This document shows positions 37,609 through 45,718 of a DNA stretch of 64,000 nucleotides, piece after piece (the stretch's first letter is position 1; every line of letters begins with the position of its first letter). This stretch comes from Streptomyces curacoi (GTDB lineage Bacteria; Actinomycetota; Actinomycetes; Streptomycetales; Streptomycetaceae), in NCBI RefSeq assembly GCF_001513975.1, contig NZ_KQ947984.1:62001-126000 (forward strand). Direction: 5' to 3'. A program made the translations under genes and the position numbers. Below the pieces are notes generated by a model. It searched no databases and was not told where the DNA came from. It saw nothing but the letters and a program-made list of their open reading frames with translations.

Positions 37609-38511
37609 ATGACCACCGCCATGACCGCAAACGTCACCGATCTCTATCCCAGCCGCGGCGCCACCGAGGTGTCGACCCCGCGCCAGGACCCCGTCGTCTG
37701 GGGCGCCCCCGACACCCCCGGCCCGATCACGGCCACCGACCTCCAGGCGTACGAGCGCGACGGCTTCCTCGCCATCGACCAGCTCATCACCGATGACGAG
37801 GTGGCCGTCTACCGGCAGGAGCTGGAGCGCCTGGTCACCGACCCGGCGATCCGCGCGGACGAGCGGTCGATCATCGAGCCGAAGTCCAAGGAGATCCGGT
37901 CCGTCTTCGAGGTGCACAGGATCAGCGAGGTGTTCGCGAGCCTCGTGCGCGACGAGCGGGTGGTCGGCCGGGCGCGGCAGATCCTCGGCTCGGACGTGTA
38001 CGTCCACCAGTCGCGGATCAACGTCAAGCCGGGCTTCGGGGCCAGCGGCTTCTACTGGCACTCCGACTTCGAGACCTGGCACGCCGAGGACGGTCTGCCG
38101 AACATGCGGACGGTGTCGGTCTCGATCGCGCTGACCGAGAACTACGACACCAACGGCGGGCTCATGATCATGCCCGGCTCGCACAGGACCTTCCTGGGGT
38201 GTGCGGGCGCCACGCCGAAGGACAACTACAAGAAGTCCCTCCAGATGCAGGACGCGGGCACGCCGTCCGACGAGGCGCTGACCAAGATGGCCTCCGAGTA
38301 CGGCATCAAGCTCTTCACGGGCAGGGCCGGTTCGGCGACCTGGTTCGACTGCAACTGCATGCACGGCTCCGGGGACAACATCACGCCGTTCCCGCGCAGC
38401 AACGTGTTCATCGTGTTCAACAGCGTGGAGAACGCGGCCGTCGAGCCCTTCGCGGCTCCGGTACGGCGGCCCGAGTTCATCGGCGCGAGGGACTTCACGC
38501 CGGTGAAGTGA
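37609..38511 (+). CDS. ectD: Ectoine hydroxylase
   Basis: A 300-residue non-haem Fe(II)/2-oxoglutarate dioxygenase that makes 5-hydroxyectoine, a better desiccation and heat protectant. The EctD signature FYWHSDFETWHAEDGLPNMR carries the His-x-Asp iron ligands. The distal histidine lies in NCMHGSGDNITPFPRSN. ATG 37609 follows GAGGAGG at the end of ectC. Last gene of the operon, closed by two terminators. Confidence 0.96.
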   Translation: MTTAMTANVTDLYPSRGATEVSTPRQDPVVWGAPDTPGPITATDLQAYERDGFLAIDQLITDDEVAVYRQELERLVTDPAIRADERSIIEPKSKEIRSVFEVHRISEVFASLVRDERVVGRARQILGSDVYVHQSRINVKPGFGASGFYWHSDFETWHAEDGLPNMRTVSVSIALTENYDTNGGLMIMPGSHRTFLGCAGATPKDNYKKSLQMQDAGTPSDEALTKMASEYGIKLFTGRAGSATWFDCNCMHGSGDNITPFPRSNVFIVFNSVENAAVEPFAAPVRRPEFIGARDFTPVK

Positions 38512-38546
38512 CCCCCTGCGGTGAAGTGCCCCCGGCGGGGAGGTGA

Positions 38547-38626
38547 CCTCACTTCGGTGAGGCGCCCTCACGACCACGACGGCGACGCGGCCCGCTCCGT
38601 ACGTTCCGTACGGCGGCCGCGTCGCC
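38547..38626. terminator. Double terminator after ectD
   Basis: First stem CCTCAC-TTCG-GTGAGG (38547-38562) with a stable UUCG tetraloop. Second is a perfect 12-bp repeat GGCGACGCGGCC (38581-38592) with GGCCGCGTCGCC (38615-38626) around an inner CCGTAC palindromic stretch. They lie between the convergent ect operon and the frameshifted aminotransferase gene. Confidence 0.85.
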
Positions 38627-38638
38627 GCGTTGCGTGGT

Positions 38639-39689
38639 TCAGGCGGACAGGGTGTCGAGCAACCGGTCGACGTCCTCGGGGGTGTTGTAGAGGTGGAAGG
38701 CCGCGCGCAGGTTGCCCGCGCGGTTGGAGACCTCGATGCCCGCGGCTCAACTCGGGCTGGCGGTCCCCGAGTCCGGGCACGGACACGATCGCCGAGCCGG
38801 GCGAGGGCACCGGTTCGTGGCCGAGGGCGGCCAGGCCCGTACGGAAACGGTCGGCCAGGGCGAGGTCATGTGCCTGGATGGCGGCCACGCCGAGCTCCTC
38901 GATCAGCTCCAGGGAAGTGCGCAGCCCGGCGTAGGTGAAGAGGCTGGGGCTGATGTCGAAGCGCCGTGCGGAGCGGGCGAGGTCCTCGACCGGGCCGTAG
39001 CAGCTGTCCCACGGGATCTCCCCGGCGACCCAGCCGGCGAGCAGCGGGGTCAGCCCGCCGAGGTCCTGCGGGACGACACAGAACACGGCCCCGTGCGGGC
39101 CCAGGAGCCACTTGAAGCCGACGGCGGCGACGAAGTCGTACGCGTCGGCCTCCAGCGGCAGCCAACCGGCGGACTGGGAGGCGTCGACGTAGGTGCGCGC
39201 CCCGTGCGTCCGGGCCGCCTCGCGCACCGCGGCCAGGTCGGCGACGCGGCCGTCGGCGGACTGCGCGGCGCTGACCGCGACGAGCGCGGTGTCCGGGCGG
39301 ACGGACTCGGCGAGGCGTTCCAGCGGGACGGAACGCACCTTGAGGTCGCCGCGGACGTGGAAGGGGTTCACCAGGGAGGCGAAGTCGCCCTCGGCGGTGA
39401 GGACTTCGGCCCCGGCGGGCAGCGAGGCGGCGATCAGCCCGCCGTACTCGGCGACCGAGGCCCCGGTCGCGACGCGCTCGACGGGCACGCCGGCCAGCCT
39501 CGCGAAGGAGGCGCGGACGACCTCCACGTCCTCGTACAGGGGGCCCAGCGGTGTGCCCTCGGCCCGCATCCGCACGGCCCGGTGCAGGGCGGTCACGGTG
39601 CGGGCCGGCAGCAGGCCGTTGCTCGCGGTGTTGAGATAGACGTTCTTCGGGGCGAACTCGGCGCGGACGAGGCTCTCGAAGGTCTCCAT
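38639..39689 (-). pseudogene. Class V aminotransferase (selenocysteine-lyase-like) with C-terminal frameshift
   Basis: METFESLVRAEFAPKNVYLN starts at ATG 39689, and the PLP fold is intact through the lysine in VAAVGFKWLLGPHGAVF and FDISPSLFTYAG. At about 38747 the frame changes. The original frame would run off into an Arg-rich extension ending at 38568, whereas the other frame gives the natural C-terminus (GIEVSNRAGNLRAAFHLYN then PEDVDRLLDTLSA) ending at TGA 38639-38641. One extra base (A on the coding strand, near TTGAGCC) explains it. The last ~35 residues are therefore replaced, so the product is probably impaired. A sequencing error is the alternative. Confidence 0.75.
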
Positions 39690-39788
39690 GGGTCCACTGT
39701 GGGCCCTCGGCCCCTCATGGTCCATTGCGATTTTCTACGTGGTTTCGCCAAGGAACGCTTATGGATCCGCCCCGACCTGCACACTCGC

Positions 39789-40505
39789 TCAGCGCTGCGG
39801 CACCGCGCACCCGTCGGGACCGCACGCCTCCGCGTCACCCCGGTCGACGAGGCGCAGCGGTGACCGCTCGCCCCACGCCTGTGTGAGCGCCTGCTCGAAG
39901 ACCTCGGCGGGCTGGGCGCCGGAGACGCCGAACTTGCGGTCGAGGACGAAGAACGGCACGCCGGTGGCGCCGAGCCGGGCGGCCTCGCGCTCGTCGGCGC
40001 GGACGTCGTCGGCGTAGGCGTCCGGGTCGGCGAGGACCTTGCGGGCGTCGTCGGCGTCGAGGCCGGCGGCGACGGCCAGTTCCACGAGCCGCTCGTCGCC
40101 CTCGGCGAAGACGGACCGCTCCTCGGCGAAGTTCGCCCGGTAGAGCGTCTGGAGCAGTTCGTCCTGCCGGCCCTTGTCCTTGGCGAGGTGCAGGAGCCGG
40201 TGCATGTCGAAGGTGCTGCCGTGGTCGCGGCCCCGGGTGCGGTAGTCCAGGCCCTCGGCGGCGGCGAGCCGGCCCAGGTTGTCCTCACCGGCCTCGGCCT
40301 GCGCCGCGCTCATGCCGTACTTCCTGGTGAGCATGGTGATCACGGGCTGGATGTCGCCCTTGGCGCGCCCGGGATCCAGCTCGAACGAGCGGTGCACCAC
40401 CTCGACCTGGTCGCGGTGCGGGAAGGCCGCCAGCGCCTTCTCGAAGCGGGCCTTGCCCACATAGCACCAGGGGCAGGCGATGTCGCTCCAGATCTCGACG
40501 CGCAT
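39789..40505 (-). CDS. DsbA/FrnE family oxidoreductase
   Basis: A 238-residue cytosolic thioredoxin-fold protein of the FrnE/2-hydroxychromene isomerase-like DsbA group. The CxxC site is Cys11-Pro-Trp-Cys14 in SDIACPWCYVGK, and the cis-Pro loop is GATGVPFFVLDRKFGVSGAQ. A cysteine pair near the C-terminus (EACGPDGCAVPQ) could form a second redox centre. ATG 40505 follows GGAGAG; the frame extends upstream without similarity. Substrates are unknown; FrnE-like proteins are linked to disulfide or polyketide chemistry. Confidence 0.85.
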   Translation of the reverse strand: MRVEIWSDIACPWCYVGKARFEKALAAFPHRDQVEVVHRSFELDPGRAKGDIQPVITMLTRKYGMSAAQAEAGEDNLGRLAAAEGLDYRTRGRDHGSTFDMHRLLHLAKDKGRQDELLQTLYRANFAEERSVFAEGDERLVELAVAAGLDADDARKVLADPDAYADDVRADEREAARLGATGVPFFVLDRKFGVSGAQPAEVFEQALTQAWGERSPLRLVDRGDAEACGPDGCAVPQR

Positions 40506-40592
40506 GTCTGTGGCTCTCTCCAGGTCGAACGGGATACGGAGACTCCCTCCGGTGACTATATGAACCTTCAAGCAGCCCGGTTCATTCCCCGG

Positions 40593-41078
40593 TCACGCAG
40601 AAGCGCAGAAGCGCAGAAAGAGATGGTGATGACCCTCGGCGGGCGGGTTCTCGGGGTCGGGAAGCCAGCCGAGACGGGTGTAGAAGGCCTGGGCGCGCCG
40701 GTTGTCGACGTGCACGTCCAGGACGGCCGTGCGCTTGCCGTCGGCCTTCCACTCCTCGACGCAGGCCGCGTGCAGGGCGGTGCCGACGCCGGAACGCCAG
40801 TGGTCGGGGTCGACGTGGAACTGGAAGAGCTTGACCGTGTCCGCGGGGGCGCCCTCCGGGGTGCGGAAGGAGGCGAGGCCGATGATGCGGCCCTTCTCCA
40901 CGACGCACAGCACATGCCCGTCCGGCAGGGCGATGGCGCTCTGCCAGGCCGAGCGCCAGTCGATGCCGTCCTGCGGCAGCCCGTCGGGATAGTAGGTCGC
41001 CCGGGCGCGGGCGTGCAGGGCGACGATGTCCTCGACCTCGGCGGGCAGGACGGTACGGATCACGCGGCCTTCGCTCAC
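40593..41078 (-). CDS. GNAT family N-acetyltransferase
   Basis: A 161-residue GNAT protein. The acetyl-CoA site region reads VDPDHWRSGVGTALHAACVEEW, followed by VLDVHVDNRRAQAFYTRLGW. Substrate unknown. The GTG at 41078 lies inside a run of 8-bp tandem repeats, each carrying GAGTGA. A second in-frame GTG 15 bases downstream (MIRTVLPAEVED) is a possible start. Changes in repeat number would alter the distance between promoter or ribosome site and the start. Confidence 0.82.
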   Translation of the reverse strand: MSEGRVIRTVLPAEVEDIVALHARARATYYPDGLPQDGIDWRSAWQSAIALPDGHVLCVVEKGRIIGLASFRTPEGAPADTVKLFQFHVDPDHWRSGVGTALHAACVEEWKADGKRTAVLDVHVDNRRAQAFYTRLGWLPDPENPPAEGHHHLFLRFCASA

Positions 41079-41121
41079 TCGGTCACTCGGTCACTCGGTC
41101 ACTCGGTCACTCGGTCACTGA
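41075..41121. repeat. 8-bp tandem repeat TCACTCGG, five copies plus a partial
   Basis: Perfect units at 41075, 41083, 41091, 41099 and 41107, then TCACTGA. It covers the start codon of the acetyltransferase and runs to the stop codon of the AraC fragment. Eight bases is not a multiple of three, so copy-number change shifts frames. Confidence 0.9.
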
Positions 41122-41610
41122 TCATGCAACGGAGGACGTGGCCTCGGCGCCCCCGGTTCCGGTCGGGCTCCCCAGCCGGCTGAACTGGGCCCGGTAGGCA
41201 CTCGGCGTCAGCCCCGTCCGGCGGACCAGATGCCCCCGCAGCGAGTCGGCCGTGCCCAGACCGCAGGCGCGGGCCACCTGGTCCATGGGCAGGGCGGTGG
41301 TCTCCAGCAGCTCCTTGGCGCGCTCGATGCGCTGGTGGAGCAGCCACTGCAGAGGGCTCACCCCGCTCTCGGCATGGAAGCGGCGGGTGAGGGTGCGGAC
41401 GCTGACGCCGGCGTGGCGGGCCAGGTCGGTGAGGGTGAGCGGCTTGTCGAGGTTGCGCATGGCCCAGCCGCGGGTGTCGGCGCAGGCGTTTCCGCGCTCG
41501 GGCGGCAGCGGGGTCTGGGTGAACTGGGTCTGGCCGCCGGGCCGTACAGGGGCGACGAGGGCGAGCCGGGCCACCTCGTTGGCGACGGCGGCGCCGTAGT
41601 CGGTCGCCAC
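41122..41610 (-). pseudogene. AraC/GlxA-type regulator, C-terminal fragment
   Basis: 162 residues remain. The twin helix-turn-helix DNA-binding domain is complete (MRNLDKPLTLTDLARHAGVS, RTLTRRFHAESGVSPLQWLL, ARACGLGTADSLRGHLVRRT), as is the last helix of the sensor domain (YGAAVANEVARLALVAP). The ~170-residue DJ-1/PfpI-like N-terminal half of GlxA-type regulators is missing. Immediately upstream, on the other strand, is a 5'-truncated transporter gene, so one deletion removed the two 5' ends and the shared promoter region. Confidence 0.8.
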
Positions 41611-41991
41611 GGCGCGCGGCTGCCCATGCTGGTGGGGCAGGGCCTGGCCGTCGTAGGGCTGCTGGGGCTGCTGTACGTCGACACCGGCACGCCTGCGGTC
41701 CTGGTGGCCCTGCTCCTCGTCCCCATGGCGCTGGGCTGCGCGCTGACGGTGCCGCCGCTGACGGCGGCGATGCTGGACGCCGTACCCGCCGAACGGGCGG
41801 GCCTGGCGGCCGGGGTGCTCAACGCGGCCCGGCAGATGGCCGGGGCGCTGGGGATCGCGGTCTTCGGGGCGCTGGTCTCCGGCGGTTTCGTGGCCGGCAT
41901 GCGCCTGAGCCTGGGGATCAGCGCGGCCCTGCTCGTGGTGACGGGCCTGCTCAGCTTCCGTCTCGCAGGTCCTTCGGCCAGTTCGGCCTGA
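41611..41991 (+). pseudogene. MFS drug exporter, C-terminal fragment
   Basis: About 126 codons of the end of a 14-TM (EmrB/QacA, DHA2) transporter: GARLPMLVGQGLAVVGLLGL, then PPLTAAMLDAVPAERAGLAA and GVLNAARQMAGALGIAVFGA, which are hallmark final segments. The first ~350 residues are absent, with the join near 41605-41616 to the truncated AraC gene of opposite strand. No plausible start or promoter. The 3' end overlaps the neighbouring minus-strand gene by 41 bases. Confidence 0.82.
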
Positions 41992-42559
41992 ACTCGATGT
42001 GGTCGTAGGTCACGACACACCCCTCCCCCATCGGCGACTGCGCCATGAAGCCGACCAGGGCGGCGTCGCTCTCCTTCTCGTCGCCCAGGGTGAACAGGCG
42101 GACGAAGGTCCAGCGCTCGCCGTCGCGGGAGGCGTGGAAGGCGAAGGCGCGGCCGGTGCGGCTGACTCGGAGCCACACCGAACTGCCTTCCACGGTGAAG
42201 GAGTTGGCGTCGTCGGAGTGCCCCCGGGTGACCACCGTGCAGACGATGGGCACGTCCGGGGAGTACTCCAGGCAGAGCTTGGCCCAGGCGCGGTCGCCGA
42301 CATGGACGTAGAGCACTCCGGCGTCGAAGGCGGCGGCGAACCCGACGGTGACCCGGGCTATCAGCTGGAAGTCCCCTTCCGGAGCACCCAGGAGCCGTGG
42401 CGCGTCGGAGGCGGGGTCCAGGGCCTCCCCGGTGGGCGGCACGAACCGGTCCTGCCGGGGCCCGGCCCATCCGGAGAGGATGCCGTCCTCGTAGGACCAG
42501 TGGCCGTCGGGGCCATAGGTACGGAGCAGGAAAGGCAGTTCGGGAAGTTCCACGTCCAT
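41951..42559 (-). CDS. DUF1349 family protein
   Basis: A 202-residue beta-sandwich protein of the DUF1349 (YbbH-like, concanavalin-like fold) family: LPFLLRTYGPDGHWSYEDGI, DFQLIARVTVGFAAAFDAGV and SVWLRVSRTGRAFAFHASRD are typical. No signal peptide. ATG 42559 or GTG 42565 may be the start; neither has a clear ribosome site. Function unknown; homologues often accompany sugar metabolism genes. The 3' end runs 41 bases into the opposite MFS fragment. Confidence 0.78.
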   Translation of the reverse strand: MDVELPELPFLLRTYGPDGHWSYEDGILSGWAGPRQDRFVPPTGEALDPASDAPRLLGAPEGDFQLIARVTVGFAAAFDAGVLYVHVGDRAWAKLCLEYSPDVPIVCTVVTRGHSDDANSFTVEGSSVWLRVSRTGRAFAFHASRDGERWTFVRLFTLGDEKESDAALVGFMAQSPMGEGCVVTYDHIEFRPNWPKDLRDGS

Positions 42560-42611
42560 CGCCACAGTGTCTCAGTAGATCTCTCGCAGCACCTTTGGAG
42601 CGCCGGGATCT

Positions 42612-42705
42612 GCAACGCCCTGAAGGGGCGCGGGGAACTGCGCGACCAGCCACACACAACCGGCAGCCCGCAACGCAACCACGCCCCTACGGCGATCCCG
42701 CAAAA
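42612..42705. repeat. Interspersed Streptomyces repeat (GAAGGGGCGCGGGG type)
   Basis: Begins with the stem CGCCC-TGAA-GGGGCG at ~42615-42630, followed by CTGCGCGACCAGCCAC. The blocks GAAGGGGCGCGGGG and GCGCGACCAGCCAC recur at 50133-50189. It lies between two minus-strand genes and probably forms the 3' end of the aldehyde dehydrogenase transcript. Confidence 0.65.
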
Positions 42706-42710
42706 AGCAG

Positions 42711-44255
42711 TTACCGCTCCAGCTGACCGTTGAAGCGACGGGGCAGCCCCAACGGGTTGTCATCCCGCAGCTCCGGCGGCAGCAGCGCCTCGGGCGCCCC
42801 CTGATAGGCGACCGGCCTCATCCACCGCTCGATGGCCGTACCGCCCACCGACGTGGACGTCGAGGTCGTCGCAGGGTAGGGACCACCATGGTGCTGGGCA
42901 GGCGCCACGGCAACCCCCGTCGGCCACCCGTTCACCAGCACACGCCCGGCCAGCGGCGTCAGCTCCGCGAGGATCTCCGCGCCCCGGCCCTCACCGGCCG
43001 CCTCCTCGGCCGACAGATGAACCGTCGCCGTGAGGTTGCCCGGCAGCCGGGACAGCACGGCCTGCGCCTGGGCGTCGTCGTCGTAGCGGACCACCACGGT
43101 GACCGGCCCGAAGCACTCCTCCAGGAGCAGGTCGTACGCCCCCTCACTCGCCAGCTTCTCGGCCGCGACCGTCAGGAACCCGGCGCTGACCGTGTGCTCG
43201 CCCCCCGCACCCGGCGTCACCGGCGACTCCACGTCCGGCAGCCCGGCGCGCTCGGCGACCCCGGCGATGAAGTTGTCCCGCATCCGGTGGTCCAGCAGGA
43301 CCCCCGCGTCGGTGTCGCTCACGGCTTCGGTCAGCGACTTCACCAGCCCGTCACCGGCCGCACCGGACGGCACCAGCACCAGCCCGGGCTTCACGCAGAA
43401 CTGCCCGACGCCCAGCGTCATCGAGCCCGCGAGCCCGGTGCCGATCGCCTCGGCCCGCTCGGCCGCCGCGGCCTCGGTGACCAGGACGGGGTTCAGGGAG
43501 CCCAGCTCGCCGTGGAACGGGATCGGCACCGGCCGCGCCGCCGCCGCGTCGAACAGCGCACGACCGCCCTTGATGGAACCGGTGAAGCCCGCGGCGGCGA
43601 CCAGCGGGTGCTTGATCAGCTCGATACCGGCCTCGAAGCCATGGACGAGACCCACGACGCCGGCCGGGATGTCGTGCTCGGCGGCGGCCGTACGCAGCAC
43701 GTGCGCGACCAGCTCGGACAGGCCCGGGTGGTCGGGGTGGGCCTTGACGACGACCGGGCAGCCCGCGCCCAGCGCGCTCGCGGTGTCGCCGCCGGCGACG
43801 GAGAAGGCGAAGGGGAAGTTGGACGCCGAGTAGACGGCGACGACGCCGAGGGGCACCTTGTAGCGGCGCAGGTCCGGGACCGGCGGGGTCGCGGTGTCGT
43901 CGGGGTGGTTGATGACGACGTCGAGGAAGGCGCCCTCGTCGACGATGTCCGCGAAGGCCCTCAGCTGGTAGCAGGTGCGGGCGAGTTCGCCGGTGAGGCG
44001 GACCGGGCCGAGCGCGGTCTCGGCGTCGGCGGCCTCGACGAGCTGGTCCTTGGCGGCCTGGAGCTTGTCGGCGGCGGTGCGCAGGAAGGCCGCGCGGACC
44101 GTGCGGTCGGCGAGCGAGCCGCGCGCCTCGTGCGCGGCGCGGACGGCGGCGTCCACCTCCTGGGCTGTGGCCTCCACCGCAACCTGTTCACGCTGCTTCC
44201 CGGTTCGGGGGTCGACACTCCAGACTGGTGCTGCTGCCACCGCGGGTCCCTCCAC
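42711..44255 (-). CDS. Aldehyde dehydrogenase (2-oxoglutarate semialdehyde dehydrogenase type)
   Basis: A 514-residue NAD(P)-dependent aldehyde dehydrogenase. The catalytic cysteine is in GVGQFCVKPGLVLV, the general-base glutamate in FHGELGSLNPV, and the cofactor site in YSASNFPFAFSVAGGDTASA. The last segment (NPLGLPRRFNGQLER) matches the class active on 2-oxoglutarate semialdehyde in pentose and hexarate oxidation. ATG 44255. The gene is divergent from an IclR regulator with an operator-like palindrome between, so it is likely induced by a sugar-acid catabolite. The other pathway genes are not adjacent. Confidence 0.88.
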   Translation of the reverse strand: MEGPAVAAAPVWSVDPRTGKQREQVAVEATAQEVDAAVRAAHEARGSLADRTVRAAFLRTAADKLQAAKDQLVEAADAETALGPVRLTGELARTCYQLRAFADIVDEGAFLDVVINHPDDTATPPVPDLRRYKVPLGVVAVYSASNFPFAFSVAGGDTASALGAGCPVVVKAHPDHPGLSELVAHVLRTAAAEHDIPAGVVGLVHGFEAGIELIKHPLVAAAGFTGSIKGGRALFDAAAARPVPIPFHGELGSLNPVLVTEAAAAERAEAIGTGLAGSMTLGVGQFCVKPGLVLVPSGAAGDGLVKSLTEAVSDTDAGVLLDHRMRDNFIAGVAERAGLPDVESPVTPGAGGEHTVSAGFLTVAAEKLASEGAYDLLLEECFGPVTVVVRYDDDAQAQAVLSRLPGNLTATVHLSAEEAAGEGRGAEILAELTPLAGRVLVNGWPTGVAVAPAQHHGGPYPATTSTSTSVGGTAIERWMRPVAYQGAPEALLPPELRDDNPLGLPRRFNGQLER

Positions 44256-44291
44256 ATGTATTGCCGCAGTACGGGGTCATTCACCAGGGAC

Positions 44292-44307
44292 GTTCGATAT
44301 ACTGAAC
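44292..44307. promoter_or_regulatory. IclR-type operator candidate GTTCGATATACTGAAC
   Basis: A palindrome with perfect GTTC/GAAC arms and a central TATA, 37 bases upstream of the aldehyde dehydrogenase start and 64 upstream of the IclR gene. IclR family sites are commonly of the GTTC-N8-GAAC kind. It probably mediates both repression of the dehydrogenase and autoregulation. Confidence 0.6.
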
Positions 44308-44370
44308 GCTGTCTCCGATGATGAATATGCTGTGGAGACTATTTCCCGTCGAACGAAGGGGTCAAGGGCG

Positions 44371-45144
44371 ATGTCGGCTGGCGAGACGGGCGGCGGGGCG
44401 CAGGTCAAGTCCGCGGTACGGACGGTTGAACTGCTCGAATACTTCGCCGGACGCCCCGGAATGCACTCCCTGGCGTCGGTCCAGGAGGCCGTCGGCTATC
44501 CCAAGTCCAGCCTCTACATGCTGCTGCGCACCCTCGTCGAACTGGGCTGGGTGGAGACGGACGCGACGGGCACGCGGTACGGCATCGGCGTGCGGGCGCT
44601 GCTGGTCGGCACGTCGTACATCGACGGCGACGAGGTGGTGGCGGCGGCCCGTCCGACGCTGGACCGGCTGTCGGACGACACCACCGAGACGATCCACCTG
44701 GCCCGCCTGGACGGCACGAACGTCGTCTACCTGGCCACCCGCCAGTCCCAGCACTATCTGCGCCCCTTCACCCGGGTCGGCCGCCGCCTCCCCGCGCACT
44801 CGACCTCCCTCGGCAAGGCGCTGCTGAGCACCTACACGGACGAGCAGGTCCGCAAGATGCTCCCGGAGACGCTCCCCGCGCTGACCGAGAACACGATCAC
44901 CGACCGCGAGAAGCTCATCGAGGAACTCCACCAGGTCCGCGAGCAGGGCTTCGCCGTGGACCGCGAGGAGAACACCCTCGGCCTGCGCTGCTTCGGCGTG
45001 GCGATCCCGTACCGCACTCCGGCCCGCGACGCGATCAGCTGCTCGGTACCGGTGGCCCGGCTGACGCCCGCGCACGAACAGATGGTGAAGGACGCGCTGT
45101 TCGACGCGCGGGACAGGCTGACGCTGGCCACGCGTAGGCTCTGA
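44371..45144 (+). CDS. IclR family transcriptional regulator
   Basis: A 257-residue regulator. The winged helix-turn-helix covers ~8-70 (KSAVRTVELLEYFAGRPGMH, then YPKSSLYMLLRTLVELGWVE). The effector domain follows, with GLRCFGVAIPYRTPARDAIS near the ligand cleft. ATG 44371 follows AAGGGCG. Divergent from the aldehyde dehydrogenase, its likely target. The effector is perhaps a sugar acid or oxo-acid, but the sequence does not say which. Confidence 0.9.
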   Translation: MSAGETGGGAQVKSAVRTVELLEYFAGRPGMHSLASVQEAVGYPKSSLYMLLRTLVELGWVETDATGTRYGIGVRALLVGTSYIDGDEVVAAARPTLDRLSDDTTETIHLARLDGTNVVYLATRQSQHYLRPFTRVGRRLPAHSTSLGKALLSTYTDEQVRKMLPETLPALTENTITDREKLIEELHQVREQGFAVDREENTLGLRCFGVAIPYRTPARDAISCSVPVARLTPAHEQMVKDALFDARDRLTLATRRL

Positions 45145-45166
45145 CTCCCTCGTAGGCTCTGACGCC

Positions 45167-45637
45167 ATGGATGTGGAACTCCGCGAGGTGCACGACAGCG
45201 ACCTGCCGGTCTTCTACCGGCAGATGAACGACCCGGAGGCCCTGCGCATGGCGGCCTTCACCCCCGAGGACCCGGCCGACCGGGACGCCTTCGACGCGCG
45301 CTGGCAGCGGATCCGGGCCTCGTCGGACGTGGCGCGCACGATCCTGGCCGACGGTGACGTGGTGGGCAGCGCGGCCGTGTACGGGGAGCCGGGCGAGCGG
45401 GAGGTGACCTACTGGGTCGACCGCGCGTACTGGGGCCGGGGCATCGCCACGGCCGCCCTGCGGGGGCTGCTCGCCGAGGTTCCCGAACGCCCGCTGTACG
45501 CGCGTGCGGCGGCGGACAACGAGGGCTCGCTGCGGGTGCTCAGGAAGTGCGGCTTCCAGGTCAGGGTCCGGGCCCGGGGGTTCGCGCAGGCGCGGGGCGA
45601 GGAGATCGACGAGCTGGTCCTGGCGCTGGCGGGCTGA
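45167..45637 (+). CDS. GNAT family N-acetyltransferase (RimJ-like)
   Basis: A 156-residue GNAT protein with the acetyl-CoA loop VDRAYWGRGIATAALRGLLA and the C-terminal motif YARAAADNEGSLRVLRKCGF. It resembles RimJ/RimL-type small-molecule or protein N-acetyltransferases. It lies 22 bases behind the IclR gene on the same strand, so the two may be co-transcribed. It is followed by a 20-bp perfect palindrome. Confidence 0.83.
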   Translation: MDVELREVHDSDLPVFYRQMNDPEALRMAAFTPEDPADRDAFDARWQRIRASSDVARTILADGDVVGSAAVYGEPGEREVTYWVDRAYWGRGIATAALRGLLAEVPERPLYARAAADNEGSLRVLRKCGFQVRVRARGFAQARGEEIDELVLALAG

Positions 45638-45643
45638 GCGGGT

Positions 45644-45663
45644 TCTCCGCCGTACGGCGGAGA
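45644..45663. terminator. 20-bp perfect palindrome after the acetyltransferase gene
   Basis: TCTCCGCCG (45644-45652) pairs with CGGCGGAGA (45655-45663) with only TA between. A loop of this size must open one or two pairs. It lies 7 bases after the stop codon and 56 before the next start, so it may be a terminator or an operator of the two-component operon. Confidence 0.55.
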
Positions 45664-45718
45664 GGGATCACCGTCGCGCAGGAGGCGCCCGCCGCCGTCC
45701 TCGCGGGAGCGTGGTCGC

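Noticed and set aside
41075..41121. Short CRISPR-like array
   Set aside because: Eight-base units are contiguous without spacers and there are no cas genes; it is a simple tandem repeat.
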